DNA of 64,000 nt from Pseudeuparius sepicola (lineage: Eukaryota > Arthropoda > Insecta > Coleoptera > Anthribidae). Made by a program: the position numbers and the translations under genes. The notes under the pieces are model-generated. The model did not search any database and had not been told where the DNA came from. It saw nothing but the letters and a program-made list of their open reading frames with translations. How positions within the stretch are numbered: the first letter of the stretch is position 1; every line of letters starts with the position of its first letter. Positions 48,654-59,489 of the stretch are shown here, in pieces. The stretch lies in NCBI GenBank assembly GCA_963920635.1, contig OY987304.1:35836365-35900364 (forward strand), given 5' to 3'.

Positions 48654-49634
48654 AAGGTTTATTCCAACAGGGCCAATAACCGTGCTCAAGCACGTTCAGC
48701 GCATGCGCACTACCCCACTGGCTGTTCCAACTGAATTATGTACCTACCGACACGGGACGATACACGCACTGTTCCAGCCGATTTATGGATCATTTGTGTA
48801 TCGTCCTTGTACGATAAAAACGGTGCCTGGTCTAAAGCAATAACCGCGTGTACTGACATGCGCAGTGTATGGTCGTGTGACAGAGATAAACATTAACATC
48901 ATATTTTTGTTTTTACGTAGATAGGTTTAAATCGATGGCTGGGATCGTGTTTTTTATTTCTTGTTGGTTTTTGGCTTGTTGGGTAGGGCGGGGAATCGTT
49001 GAACAATTTTTCCGTTCCATCTGAAATTTTCTTTGGGATCATTTGTTCCAACTCGAATTTACGTACCGTCACAGAACTGCACATGAACTAGATGATAACC
49101 CTTAAAGAACGCATGCGCTAGTTTTGCACCGTTCATGTGCGATCCCAAAGAAAATTTCAGATGGAACGGATTGTGAATCAAATCGACCAAATCACGTTTT
49201 GCGACCGCACCTAACCTGCGTGTTTAATATGTGGCTAACCGAATGTTCGGTGGGCTAACCTCACTCTTCACTCTAAAAAATTATTGTTCAACGATTCCCC
49301 GCCCTACCCAACAAGCCAAAAACCAACAAGAAATAAAAAACACGATCCCAGCCATCGATTTAAAACCATCTACGTAAAAACAAAAATATGAGGTTATTGT
49401 TTATCTCTGTCACATGACTACATTGCGCATGTCAGTACACGCGGTTATTGCTTTAGACCAGGCACCGTTTTTATCGTACAAGGACGATACACAAATGATC
49501 CATAAATCGGCTGGAACAGTGCGTGTATCGTCCCGTGTCGGTAGGTACATAATTCAGTTGGAACAGCCAGCGGGGTAGTGCGCATGCGCTGAACGTGCTT
49601 GAGCACGGTTATTGGCCCTGTTGGAACAAACCTT
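48654..49634. mobile_element. 981-bp foldback element
   Basis: Left arm (48654 to about 49007) and right arm (about 49278-49634) are nearly identical inverse copies, starting AAGGTTTATTCCAACAGGGC. A second, inner inverted pair (TTTCCGTTCCATCTG... at 49007-49040 and its inverse at 49141-49171) lies off-centre between them. Open frames seen on opposite strands are just the two arms. No target duplication is evident. It lies in the 5' region of the nested transposon. Confidence 0.85.
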
Positions 49635-49741
49635 TTCAAGTTTGGCTAGTAGCCGACGGAGGGCATTTGCGAATGTAACATGGCGTTATTTCCCAGTTTT
49701 GTCTTGATTTTCGCGGCAAATCGTTCAGCGTCTTTGTGAAA

Positions 49742-51046
49742 ATGCCGGAGTATTCGAACGCCGAGTTAACGGACATGGTTATAATGTACGGGAGATGCGA
49801 TGAAAGTGCACATCGAGCTGCAGCAGAATACCGTATTCGTTTTCCTAACAGGGCAAATATGCCTAACCCACGTACTTTCGTGAACATTGTACAACGTATG
49901 CGAAACACTGGTGTTTTGCAAGCTCGAAGGGGTGGACCTGGAGGGCAAATGAACATGGACGATGTTGAGTCAGTGCTTGATTTGGTGGAAGAGCAACCTT
50001 CCATAAGCACTACAGCTATTGCAAGGAGATTGGGAATATCTCAGAACAAGGCAAGTAAAATAAAACCAATAAAACTGACTTCTACCAAAGACTATCCCAT
50101 GTGATGGGATTGTCTTTGCTTGCACCTAATACCTACATAAAATTTAAAATGTAACAATACAATTATTTACAGGCATGGAGGATTCTAAGGGAAAACGGCC
50201 TTCACCCTTATCACATACAAAAGGTCCAAGCATTAGAAGCAAATGATTTTCCGGTGAGAATGACCTACTGCACTTGGCTACGTGATCGAATTGCCCAAGA
50301 CCCAAACTTTGTTTTCAACATTCTTTGGACAGACGAATGCTGCTTCACACGTGCTGGGGTTTTAAACACGTATGTAAATTTTTACTTACTTATAGCTTTC
50401 TCTCCTCCATATTATCTTTTTTATTTATTATAAAATTGGCTATGTCAATCCTAACGCCTTCGCCAAAATTGTGAATATTTCTAATTTTTGTTTTTTTTTT
50501 TTAGACACAACAGCCATATTTGGTCCGATGAGAACCCACATGCTGTTCGGCGGTTTAATTTCCAACGTCGGTTTTCCATCAATGTTTGGGCTGGAGTTTA
50601 TGGAGATCGATTAATTGGACCATACATTCTACCGGAAAATTTAAACGCTGAACGATACTTGTATTTTCTGACAAATGTTTTGTTTGATAATTTGCCACTA
50701 CAAGTACTGCATGACATGTGGTTTATGCACGATGGTGCACCAGCCCATTTTGCGAGACCTGTTCGTGCACTTTTAGACGACCAATGCCCCAACCGTTGGA
50801 TCGGAAGAGGAGGGCCCATTGCATGGCCGCCGCGATCACCAGACTTTTTGTATTTGGGGATTCATGAAGGCGATTGTGTACGAGCAGGAAATCGACAACG
50901 AGCAGCAGTTACGTGAACGAATTGAAGGTGCAGCTGTCCAAATCCGGAATAATCATGGACTTTTTGCACGTATCCGGACTTCTTTAGTTAACCGAGTGAA
51001 TTTGTGCATCGAAGTTAACGGCGGCCTCTTTGAACAGCTACTGTAG
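49742..51046 (+). pseudogene. DDE transposase of the nested transposon, broken
   Basis: Three exons can be inferred. Exon 1, 49742-50050, is a DUF4817-type helix-turn-helix with an NPRTFVNIVQRMR segment. Exon 2, 50173-50369, contains ILWTDE with the first catalytic Asp at 50332-50334. Exon 3 begins at 50505 (HNSHIWSDENPH) and contains MHDGAPAHF with the second Asp at 50731-50733. Intron 1 (50051-50172) has a GC donor (AAG|GCAAGT) with an AG acceptor; intron 2 (50370-50504) is GT-AG. Around 50845-50848, right after PPRSPDF, the segment that normally carries the third acid is deleted and the frame shifts; the C-terminal part resumes in another frame (WGFMKAIVYEQEI...) to the stop at 51046. The protein is therefore catalytically dead in this copy. 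IS630/Tc1-mariner superfamily by motif and TA target. Confidence 0.85.
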
Positions 51047-51621
51047 TGCTTTGCATGTGCATTTGTGCAATGTGTGCTAGTGCAGTTGTGATTTTTCGGT
51101 TACCCTTCGGGGTTTTCCTGGCGGAGGGGATCTACCTCGTCGTGGTCGTCAGGCTGAGTACCTCGCTTCAAACAAAAGGAATAGCAGAGGGAAACCAAGA
51201 GATCCCCAACAGATTTAAAAAATGTGAATGTTGTGTTGTGTGACTTTTAATGTAAAAAAGCAAGAAAACAGAAAATGGTGCAAACAATCCTGGAAATGTC
51301 AGTAAGGTAGGTGTTTCATAGGCATTCTACATGTTCCTCAGAAAGTAATCGTTTTTAAAAGGAAATCGAAATTTTGTGGTGAATCCTCGGATAAATTGAT
51401 AGACGTGGCAACGCGGCGCTATTGACATATGCGAAATTTTTAGACATGTCGCGCGGGCGTCCATAGGCGGCGTTTTTTGAGGGGTTTAATGCAATTTGAA
51501 AAAAAATTTTTTTAGGCTTAAGACAAATGTTAGAAAATTTTTGAAAATTTATTTTAGCAAGTCTAATTTTTCTTTATCTGCCATAAAAATTTTTGTACTA
51601 AGTGATAGTTAACCCTGTATA

Positions 51622-53359
51622 ATTCCTGTTCCTTTTAATTTTGAAACCGCAATACAAGTACTCTTCATATCTCTTTATTACAGTAAAGATATATTCGAAG
51701 AAAATAAAACTTATTACATTGCAAACAATCCAGATTTTCCAATTTTAGAAATGTTTAATTTTTTTGTTCTCAGATAAAAATTTCCAACTAACAATTTGTC
51801 AGAACATTGTGACTATACCAGACGAAGACCAAATACCTATAATAATAGATCAATTTCATTCAGGCAAGACAAACTTACATCGAGGAATAAACGAAACAAT
51901 TAGACGTATTAAACAAAAATATAATTGGACAGGACTAACTAAAGACGTTGAAACCTTTATTCGACAGTGCGAAATCTGCCAAAAGACAAAAATTTGTAGA
52001 CAAAACTTGGACAGTCCCTTAGTTATTACCGAAACTCCTAAAACTCCTTTCGAAAGAATAAATATCGATATCCTAGAAATCCCAGTAAAAAATAATATCC
52101 TTACCATAAGAGACGAACTAACAAAATTTACCCAAGCTTATGCACTTCCTAATAAAACAGCGAGATCTGTAGTAGACGCTCTTTTACTCTATTTTCAACA
52201 TTTTGGAACTCCCTTAAGAATCCATTGCGATGTAGGTAAAGAATTTAATAATCAATTAATGAAAGATCTTTGTAAATTATACAATATAAAATTAACTTTC
52301 TCTAGTGTTAGTCATCCGCAATCAAATGGCTCCTTAGAAAGATTTCATGCCACCTTAACTGAAATGATACGCGCATGTAGTACAGAAAATCCTAACGAAC
52401 ACCCATTTCAAATGCTTCCTTACGCTTGTATAGCATATAACAATTCTATAAATAAAACACACGGCTTTACTCCTTACGAATTGCTATTCGGTCACACCTC
52501 GTCTCGACCTCCAGAAGTTTTGTATAATCAGCAAGAATTAATCTCTAAGTACGTTCGCGATTTAAACAATAAAATAAAGCATTATTATGAAGTGGCAAGA
52601 AAGCGTACGGATATGCGCAAACAAAAGGCGAAACAGCGATTTGATACACACGTTTCGGAGCAGCGACAATTTCTCGTAGGAGAAAAGGTTTATGTCAAGG
52701 AGTCCCAAATAAAAAATAAACTAGCTAACAAATTTAATGGACCCTATAAAATTAAAGAAATTTATACGAATTCAGCTTTGCTACATAACCCAATTACTAA
52801 CCAAACTACAAAAATGAATTTTGATATGCTAAAGAAATGTCACGAATTACAGGAAGAAGAACTAACGGTTAAAGAATTCTTTTATACTCTAGATCGAAAA
52901 ATCCCTATTGAAAATAATAACGTTTCCATTGAACTGGGCAATTTATTTGATGCCCCTGAAAATATTTCCTTAGCCCACTGTGTATCTAAAGATTTAGAAA
53001 TGAATGCAGGAATTGCAAAAGAATTTAAGAATAAATTTGGACACGTAGATGAACTAAAAAATCAAAATAAGTCAATTGGTGAAATAGCAGTACTTCAACT
53101 TCCGACAAGAAATATTTATTATTTAATAACTAAAGATTTTTTCTATTATAAACCAACTTATGCTAATTTATTTAATTGCTTGAAGGAATTACGAACAAAT
53201 TGTCTCGAGAGCACTGATGAAAAAGATAAAATTATAGCTATACCCAAGTTAGCTTGTGGATTAGACAAATTAGATTGGGATACAGTTCTCCCTATGATCA
53301 AATATATTTTCAAAAATACTGATATTAAAATAATTTGTTATATCGAACCAAGTTCCTAA
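51622..53359 (+). CDS. pol: Retroelement pol, 3' part: integrase fused to macro domain
   Basis: Resumes after the nested transposon. A short part (51622-51758) is in one frame and, after a one-base shift in the T7 run at 51759-51765, the rest is open from 51749 to the stop at 53357-53359. Numbering from 51764, the integrase HHCC zinc finger uses H32, H39, C69 and C72. The catalytic triad is D102, D156 and E192 (35 residues between the last two). A GPY/F module lies at about 306-330 (KFNGPYKI). After a linker, residues about 387-527 form a TARG1-like macro domain (separate entry). No stop, intron or repeat border separates integrase from macro domain, so they are made as one polyprotein; whether the protease separates them is unknown. 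The end overlaps the env frame by 25 bases. Confidence 0.9.
52922..53344 (+). other. TARG1/OARD1-like macro domain in pol
   Basis: About 141 residues downstream of the integrase. Matches the family of small ADP-ribosyl-glutamate hydrolases (TARG1/OARD1): GNLFDAPENISLAHCVS at the start, NAGIAKEFKNKFG (the loop that binds the distal ribose), IYYLITK, KPTYANL and ACGLDKLDW. The positions equivalent to the human TARG1 catalytic Lys84 and Asp125 are K457 (codon at 53132-53134) and D501 (53264-53266); both are kept. The domain is complete, ending at ...IKIICYIE. Known TARG1 proteins remove ADP-ribose from proteins and hydrolyse O-acetyl-ADP-ribose; the same activity here is inference. Several animal RNA viruses carry other macro domains, but a TARG1-type domain within a retroelement pol is not something I know as standard. 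Confidence 0.92.
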
Positions 53360-55249
53360 TTCTGAAACTTCGTTACAGATTTTCTTTGTTCGCTACCGCT
53401 ATGGCACAATATACACTGCGACCAATTAATAACACCATAGGCGTGTTCTATCAAGAGCAATCCGGACCCAAAATTTCTAATGACAAGTGGAGTTTATTGG
53501 TGTATAAAGACATTTCATCTCTAAAAACAACATTCGAAAATAATAATAAAATTTTAGAAAATATGCAGTTTATAATTCAACCAAAAGACGTACGAATGGC
53601 CGCCTTTCTAAGCGAAGTTAAGTCACATCTCACTTTACTAAATCAACTTTCCGAAAACATTGCGCTCAAATTTGAAGAATTAGCTATTGATGTAAGAAGA
53701 TATAAAAGAGGTTTAATTAATGGTTTAGGGTCAGTTTGGAAATTTATTACCGGAAATTTAGACGCTTCAGACGGACAGTATTATAACGATTGTATCGACA
53801 AAATTAACAGAGACGAACACGAATTAGAAAAATTAATGAAAAAACAAATTTTAGTAACTACTTCAGTTATCAAAAACTTTAACGACTCTATCAACAAATT
53901 ACAAATTGATGAAATTACTTTTAATAATGACATAAAACAAATCGAAAATTACATTTATAACATTTCTGATAATTTTAATTATTACACTGCAAAATTACAA
54001 GTTTTAGAGATGGCCGAAAGACTCCTAGAATCCTATACCTTTATCGAAAGCAATTTAAATGACATTCTAAACTCTATTACTTTTGCAAAGTTACATATTA
54101 TTCACACGTCAGTTATAACTCCTGAAGACCTGGTTCATCATTTGCAAATAATCGCTCAAACTTTAAACAAAAATAATTTACCCTTAACTCCTCAACTTCA
54201 AAATGTTGCAACTTATCTTGATTTTATAGAACTAAAAGTTTTTCAAACAGAAAATAGACTTGTTTTTATATTAGATATTCCTTTAGTAGAACCTCAATGG
54301 TATACTCTATAGAATTTATCCTATTCCAATTTTCGACAATAAAACTGGATTTTATCACATGGTATCCACTGATACTAAATTTGTAGCAAAAAGCGATGAC
54401 CCAACTCTCTATGTAATTCTCTATGATATAAAAAATTGTAAAGAACTAGCATTTGATTTAATAATGTGCAAGGATTTATATCCTACTCCTATTGACTCAC
54501 ATTCAAGATGTGAAGCTCAATTATTAGAGGTAAAAACCCATTTACCTAATACTTGTGACATAGTCACAATTTTAATTGAAAGTTACAATGTACAATTGAT
54601 TCAAGAGAATCAATGGTTAATAATTTTAAGTGAAATATTTCCTATAACTATTAAGTGTAAAAATCAAAATCCTTTGACTATAATGCTAGACAAAACTTCA
54701 ATTTTAACGTTAAAATCCGAATGCATTGCCTATATTGGAAGTACTAAAATTCAAACGAAAAATTTAAATAAATCTAATCAAACCTATAAATTTCACCCAA
54801 TTAATATACCATTTGAATGTTGCAAAGAAACTCCAAATAAACTAAAATATCCTGACTTAAAACCTTTACAACTAAATAAATTTAATTATGACGATTTAAA
54901 TGTCGCAAAGCATAAATTAGACGAATATGCAAAGGATCTTGATAATATTATTAACGAACCAACTGTAAATAAGTATACGCCAATATTGACATATCTATCC
55001 ATTGCTTTAATCATACTTTTAATTATTGTGTACTTTTATTTTAAATGTAAAAAGTCTAGGAACATTAAAATAGGTATTATTACTACTAACAACGGAGACG
55101 ATCCTCCACAACCTCCTAGAACTCGAAATCACGTTTTTCAAAATTTAAGAAAATTTGTTACTGTCAAAAGAAGACCTTCGTATAGATTGGACGAACCTCG
55201 CGAAGAAGAAGAAATTGAACTAAATTCTAATACTAAAACATATGCCTAA
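53335..55249 (+). pseudogene. env: Errantivirus-like envelope gene, frameshifted
   Basis: Two frames make one envelope-like protein: 53335-54312 and, one base out of register, about 54302-55249. Features are a possible N-terminal hydrophobic start (residues 5-24), a furin-like RRYKR at residues 121-125 (from 53695) followed by a Gly-rich fusion-peptide-like segment, coiled-coil-prone helices, Cys residues in the second half, one C-terminal membrane span (second frame, about residues 207-229) and a charged tail. This is the layout of insect errantivirus envelope proteins, which are related to baculovirus F proteins. The single-base shift near 54300-54312 breaks this copy. The start is uncertain (53335 or 53401) because errantivirus env is usually translated from a spliced RNA. 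Confidence 0.85.
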
Positions 55250-55286
55250 TTTAATGTCAAAATTTGTTAACACAAATTTTTAATAT

Positions 55287-55297
55287 AAGGGGGAAGG
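55287..55297 (+). other. Polypurine tract
   Basis: AAGGGGGAAGG abuts the 3' LTR and is the expected plus-strand primer site. Confidence 0.85.
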
Positions 55298-55709
55298 TGT
55301 TATATCCGACCTCAAGCATCACCTTGATCATAACCTTGTTTTTACCCTTGATTCTGTTTACTGTTGGATATTATGTTCTCATTCTCTATTGTTCAAGATG
55401 CTTACTACAAAGATATCATTTTCCATTGTATATTGTTCTAGAATGATTACTAGAACATATCATATTCCTTTTGAGTATTGTTAAAACTTGCTTACTGCAA
55501 GAATTGCAGAATTTGATCTTCCCTTTGTCTTTATATTCTTTTCCCATGAGAACCACAACACCTCAGCATAACAGATCTGTATAAATAGGACCTAGTAAAG
55601 TAAGAGTGTTAATTCTAGTCTTGTCTGTAGTCTAAGCCGAAACTCTGTAACTCGCGTTACTCAAATAAAAGTTTTTTAAAAAGTCTTCGTCTTCACGTCG
55701 CCCGTAACA
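55298..55709 (+). repeat. 3' LTR
   Basis: 412 bp, identical by eye to the 5' LTR except at 55446 (A, versus T at 43615). The poly(A) signal is at 55664-55669. Followed by the TGCA duplication. Confidence 0.95.
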
Positions 55710-55713
55710 TGCA

Positions 55714-56257
55714 TGAAATTTTGATCAATGGCAACTTTACAATAATATGTCAGGCGTATCCTTTCATGGAAATTAATGCTACAAGATTTTTTAAATTGCT
55801 TTACGATGTCACTTTCCAATAAACTTTGTTGCACATGAATTAGTTGTGTGTGTAAAAAGTTATTACTGTTTAACTGTCTCGCGCTCCACGCGCCGCTCTC
55901 AATTTCGGCTGTCTCTTAAATACGAGGAAGCATGAAAACGTATGATCTTAAAAAAAATTCTCATTCATTACTTAATTATTTTACAAAAAATATGTATATA
56001 CATTTTTTTGAGAAATTGCCTGCTCTTTCGAATGGTCTTACTTAAATTCCATAAAAACGCTTATTAAATAAGTTATTAACAAAAACCTATATTTTTGAGA
56101 GTTATTGTCAAATAAAAAAAATCGCACACTATTTTGCGCTGCGGACTCTTCGGATTTTGTTTCAAGACATCAAAACGAACACATTCCAACAAAATCTAAA
56201 ACTCCCGGAATTTCTTCGAAGTTATTTTCCTAGTTGACTCCACTAATATAGATAATC
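55714..56257. other. Intergenic DNA, no gene seen
   Basis: AT-rich flank of the retroelement; no feature is supported. Confidence 0.5.
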
Positions 56258-56970
56258 TACTGGGTGTAAATGAAAAGTGCGAAAAAATTCAAATGGTGAA
56301 TCTTTGAGTGATTCTAAGACGAAAAGTTTATATAAACATAGGTCCGGTAATGCTCCCTTTTCAAGAAACACGGTGTCAAACTCTTCTTAAAAAAAATCGC
56401 TTTTTCGTAAATATCTTAAAAAACTTTTAGCCGATTTTATTGAAATTTGGCAGTGTTATTTATGGTAGAAAGGGGCTAATTTAGCCCCTACTATATTAAA
56501 ATTATTAAGTACAGTGGCGTCCCGAGGGCACCTTAACCAATAATTTTGTATAAAAAATGTGCGCCACTGACTTTTTAAGACCTTTATTTCTTTTTTCACA
56601 TTCAGCAACTAAAAATACAACTTTTTTGTCTCTTGAATTATTCTCGTATCTCGCTTCGTTTTTGAGAAAAAAAAAATCACTTTATTGCATAACTCCGGGA
56701 CAACGAAATAAAAAATTAAAACTACCGATTAACAAAAACTAGGGTATACTCGATATTTTTTCCATATTCTAGTCCTAAAAATTGCTATAAACGGTAATGC
56801 TAGCTATAAAAACTTTTTGTTTTATTGTAATAATTATTAAAAAATGTTTGACACCCTGTATTTTGAAAACTAAGCAATAGCGCACCTATGTTTATATAGA
56901 CTTTTGGTCTCAGAATCACTCAAAGATTCACCCCTTGAATTTTTTCGCACTTATTCATTTACACCCTGTA
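56258..56970. mobile_element. TIR element of the TACAGGGTG family
   Basis: About 85 bp at the left end (ACTGGGTGTAAATGAAAAGTGCGAAAAAATTC...) is inverted at the right end, which finishes ACACCCTGTA|TA at 56970. The left TA has decayed. The interior is non-coding and contains a further CACCCTGTA near 56855. Confidence 0.8.
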
Positions 56971-57044
56971 TAAAAATCGAAGTGGTTTAAAATTATATTT
57001 GTAGGATTGAGGACAGTTTCAGTTCCAGGGCAATAAAGTTCTTC

Positions 57045-57310
57045 TGATGTGTGGACACACTGGGCACACAACCTCTAACCTTGGCTTCCCGCAAGTTATT
57101 CACCTCGTCTCGGGGTCGCATGTATTCCCAGGCGATTCATTCTGGAGGAAATTAATTGCGAAACGTATTTCGTCCGGAGAAGGCCGAAGACAATAAACAA
57201 ACGTCCCTGGAACGCATGTGTCTCCCGAATGGCCTTTAAGGTCGGAATGTGTCGAGTGTTCTGTTTTCGTTTCCACCAAGACGATAATTAAGATTATGGT
57301 GTGGGTCGGC
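57045..57310. other. Putative conserved non-coding segment B
   Basis: Partner of 40858-41110, same orientation and same order of blocks (CCCAGG, GAGGAAATTAATTGC, CGTATTTCGTC, CAATAAACAAAC, CCCTGG, CTTTAAGGTCGGAATGTG, GAGTGTTCTGTTTT). The spacing between blocks differs by about 10 bases in the middle. No shared reading frame. Confidence 0.6.
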
Positions 57311-57458
57311 TCTCTAAGGGCCATTAGAATGAAGAGAAACAATGCTAGTCCCAGACTATTAGGAATTTATGCCTTTATTAGTTCCGATGATTATAAACAG
57401 CATAATATAGTTCCTAACGTCTTTGAAGTGTTACATCTTAGAAATAGGGATTTGTATA

Positions 57459-58502
57459 TGCAGGGTGTCCCAGAAAAGAAGGCCAATCTCTCGGATTTAT
57501 ACAGATCTTAAAATAACATCACAAGTCCCTATAAAAATTTTCCCCAGAGGGCCCCCCTACGGAGGTGTTGAATAAGTTCTTTTTTTTTAAATAAAATTGC
57601 GGCTATATCTCCCAAAATAATCAAGCCACTAAACTGAAATTTGACACTGTTGTGTTTTTGGGGATGGAGAATAAGCCGAAGATATCAATTTTTACGTATC
57701 TCACAGAGGGCGTCACTTGTGATGTTTTTTGATCGTGCCTTTACTTGTAACTTTTTAAAGTTATACGTTTTTTGTCTTGCAGACCCATCATATTAGTGCA
57801 CCTTTTCATTTTGCAACAAAAGTGTACTCTTGTTTCATAACGATAAAATAAACCTTTTGCGTTGAAATTCGTAAAACGTGCCTCAAAACACCTGTTAACT
57901 TCAACATTAGAAACATAAAATCTTTACCTACCGCTTTCAAGTGTTACGGATCGATTGTACCATTTAAACTGAGAAAAAAATCCTTATGAACAATGTACCA
58001 ATAATTATTAGCTTGATTGAATTTGACAGAATTTCAAGAAAACCAATAGTCTTTTGACCAATGTCCATTTTGTATTTTTTTCTTCATTTTGAATGTACAG
58101 TTGATCTGTAACATTTGAAAGCGGCAGGAGAAAGTTTTATGTTTCGAATGTTGAAATTAACAGGTGTTTTAGGTCACGTTTCGCCAATTTCAACGAAAAC
58201 GGTTGATTTTATCGTTACGAAACAAGAGTCCACTTCTGTTGCAAAATGAAAGATGCACTAAACTGATGGACCTGCAAGACCAAAAAGGTAACCTCAAAAA
58301 AGTTACGGGCAATAACACGATCCAAAAATAGTGCAAGTGGCGCCCTCTGTGAGATACGCCTGCAGCTTATTCTCTATCCCCAAAAACACAACATTGCCAA
58401 ATTTCAGTTCAGTAGAAGTTTTTTTATAGGAACTTGTCATGTTATTTTAACGTCCCCTGTATAAATCTCAGAGATTGGCCTTCTTTTCTGGAACACCCTG
58501 TA
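57459..58502. mobile_element. 1-kb snapback element of the TACAGGGTG family
   Basis: The left end (T(G)CAGGGTGTCCCAGAAAAG...) is inverted at the right end (...CTTTTCTGGAACACCCTGTA). Both sides are flanked by TA (57457-57458, 58503-58504). The arms extend about 400-480 bp inwards with moderate divergence. Pieces of the same arm occur at 14440-14700, 21860-21960 and 27530-27600. Confidence 0.85.
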
Positions 58503-58989
58503 TAGTTATTATTCTTAATCCCGAATATCTACTATGACTTAGATTGGTCAAAAATGATGCATTGCAACCGTCCAAATAGAGAGAAGCGCAGTTGTTTCAG
58601 TTTCAGAATATGTATATGTACTTTCAGGCGCAGTACAGTCAAATCAAAATATTAAACATCATTTGCGAAACAAAAAGGGTTCGGAAAGGACACTAGTTTT
58701 AACATCCTAGAGGGGCAACTAACATCGCTTTAAAGCAATTTTCCTCCAAGCAAGGAACAATAATTACAGAAGTTATTCTCTCAAATCTATCAATCAATTT
58801 TCAAGATGTACCTAAACAGGCAGGCATGAATGACTTATATTGTTTAAAAAAACATAACCTTTCGATCAGTCTGATATCTCTGATAGTTTTAAGTGAAAAA
58901 GTAACTTCTGGGATATTTGAAAAAGCATTCTTATAAGTCGTAAAATAGTATACCTAAGTGTAAGGTTTGACTGTGATGTCAACAATTCA
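58503..58989. other. Intergenic DNA, no gene seen
   Basis: No supported feature. Confidence 0.5.
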
Positions 58990-59489
58990 TTGTTTATGGC
59001 CTCTCTCGCTTACGAGACCTACGAAAAAGACAGGCCATGGCGCATGAAAATCACGTGACCATGTTCGTCCGACGTTACATGTCATTTACGCATAATGAAA
59101 GTGTCAGCTTGTGTTTTAAGAAGTTTTAAGTGTTGAAAGTAGTATTAAGTGTCTTAGTTAATATTTTAGAAACAAGTTTATCCTTAGTACGTCTATTTAT
59201 AGTATCTAGAGGTGAGTTTTCATTTTTAAAAAATGACCTAAATACAAAATTTTGCGTCAGTTACAGTATAAATTGTGAAATAAATATTCAATCCAAACTA
59301 GGTAAATTAATCGTGCAACATAGGTACCTATATAAATAAATTCCATAATTAATGTTGTTTAAGTTCTATTTTTGATTTTTGAAGAAGGTCCACTTAAGAA
59401 AAAGAACTCACTTGTATTCTTGAATATTTGCTCGTTTTACCTGCAGCTGTCACCTGCTTTTTACTGGTATATTTTACATAAAAATGTCA

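Larger units (their letters stand above)
48051..51619 (+). mobile_element. Nested Tc1/mariner-type transposon inside pol
   Basis: The terminal inverted repeats match over about 34 bp with one mismatch (TACAGGGTTAACTATGACTT... and the inverse of ...AAGTGATAGTTAACCCTGTA). They are flanked by TA on both sides (48049-48050 and 51620-51621). The 3.57-kb body holds a foldback element (48654-49634) and an interrupted transposase gene (49742-51046). It must be younger than the retroelement it interrupts. Confidence 0.92.
43463..55713 (+). mobile_element. Gypsy-type endogenous retrovirus (errantivirus-like) with macro domain
   Basis: A full-length LTR retroelement: TGCA target duplication (43463-43466 and 55710-55713), 412-bp LTRs, PBS, gag, pol in the -1 frame, env and polypurine tract. 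Domain order PR-RT-RH-IN and a separate envelope place it with the insect gypsy/errantivirus group of Metaviridae. The LTRs differ at one position by eye (T43615 versus A55446), so the insertion is recent. It is disabled by a nested transposon in pol (48051-51619), a one-base shift in a T7 run at 51759-51765 and a one-base shift in env near 54300. Its unusual trait is a macro domain at the C-terminus of pol. Confidence 0.95.

Noticed and set aside
48574..49639. Two similar open frames on opposite strands
   Set aside because: They are the two arms of the foldback element, not genes.
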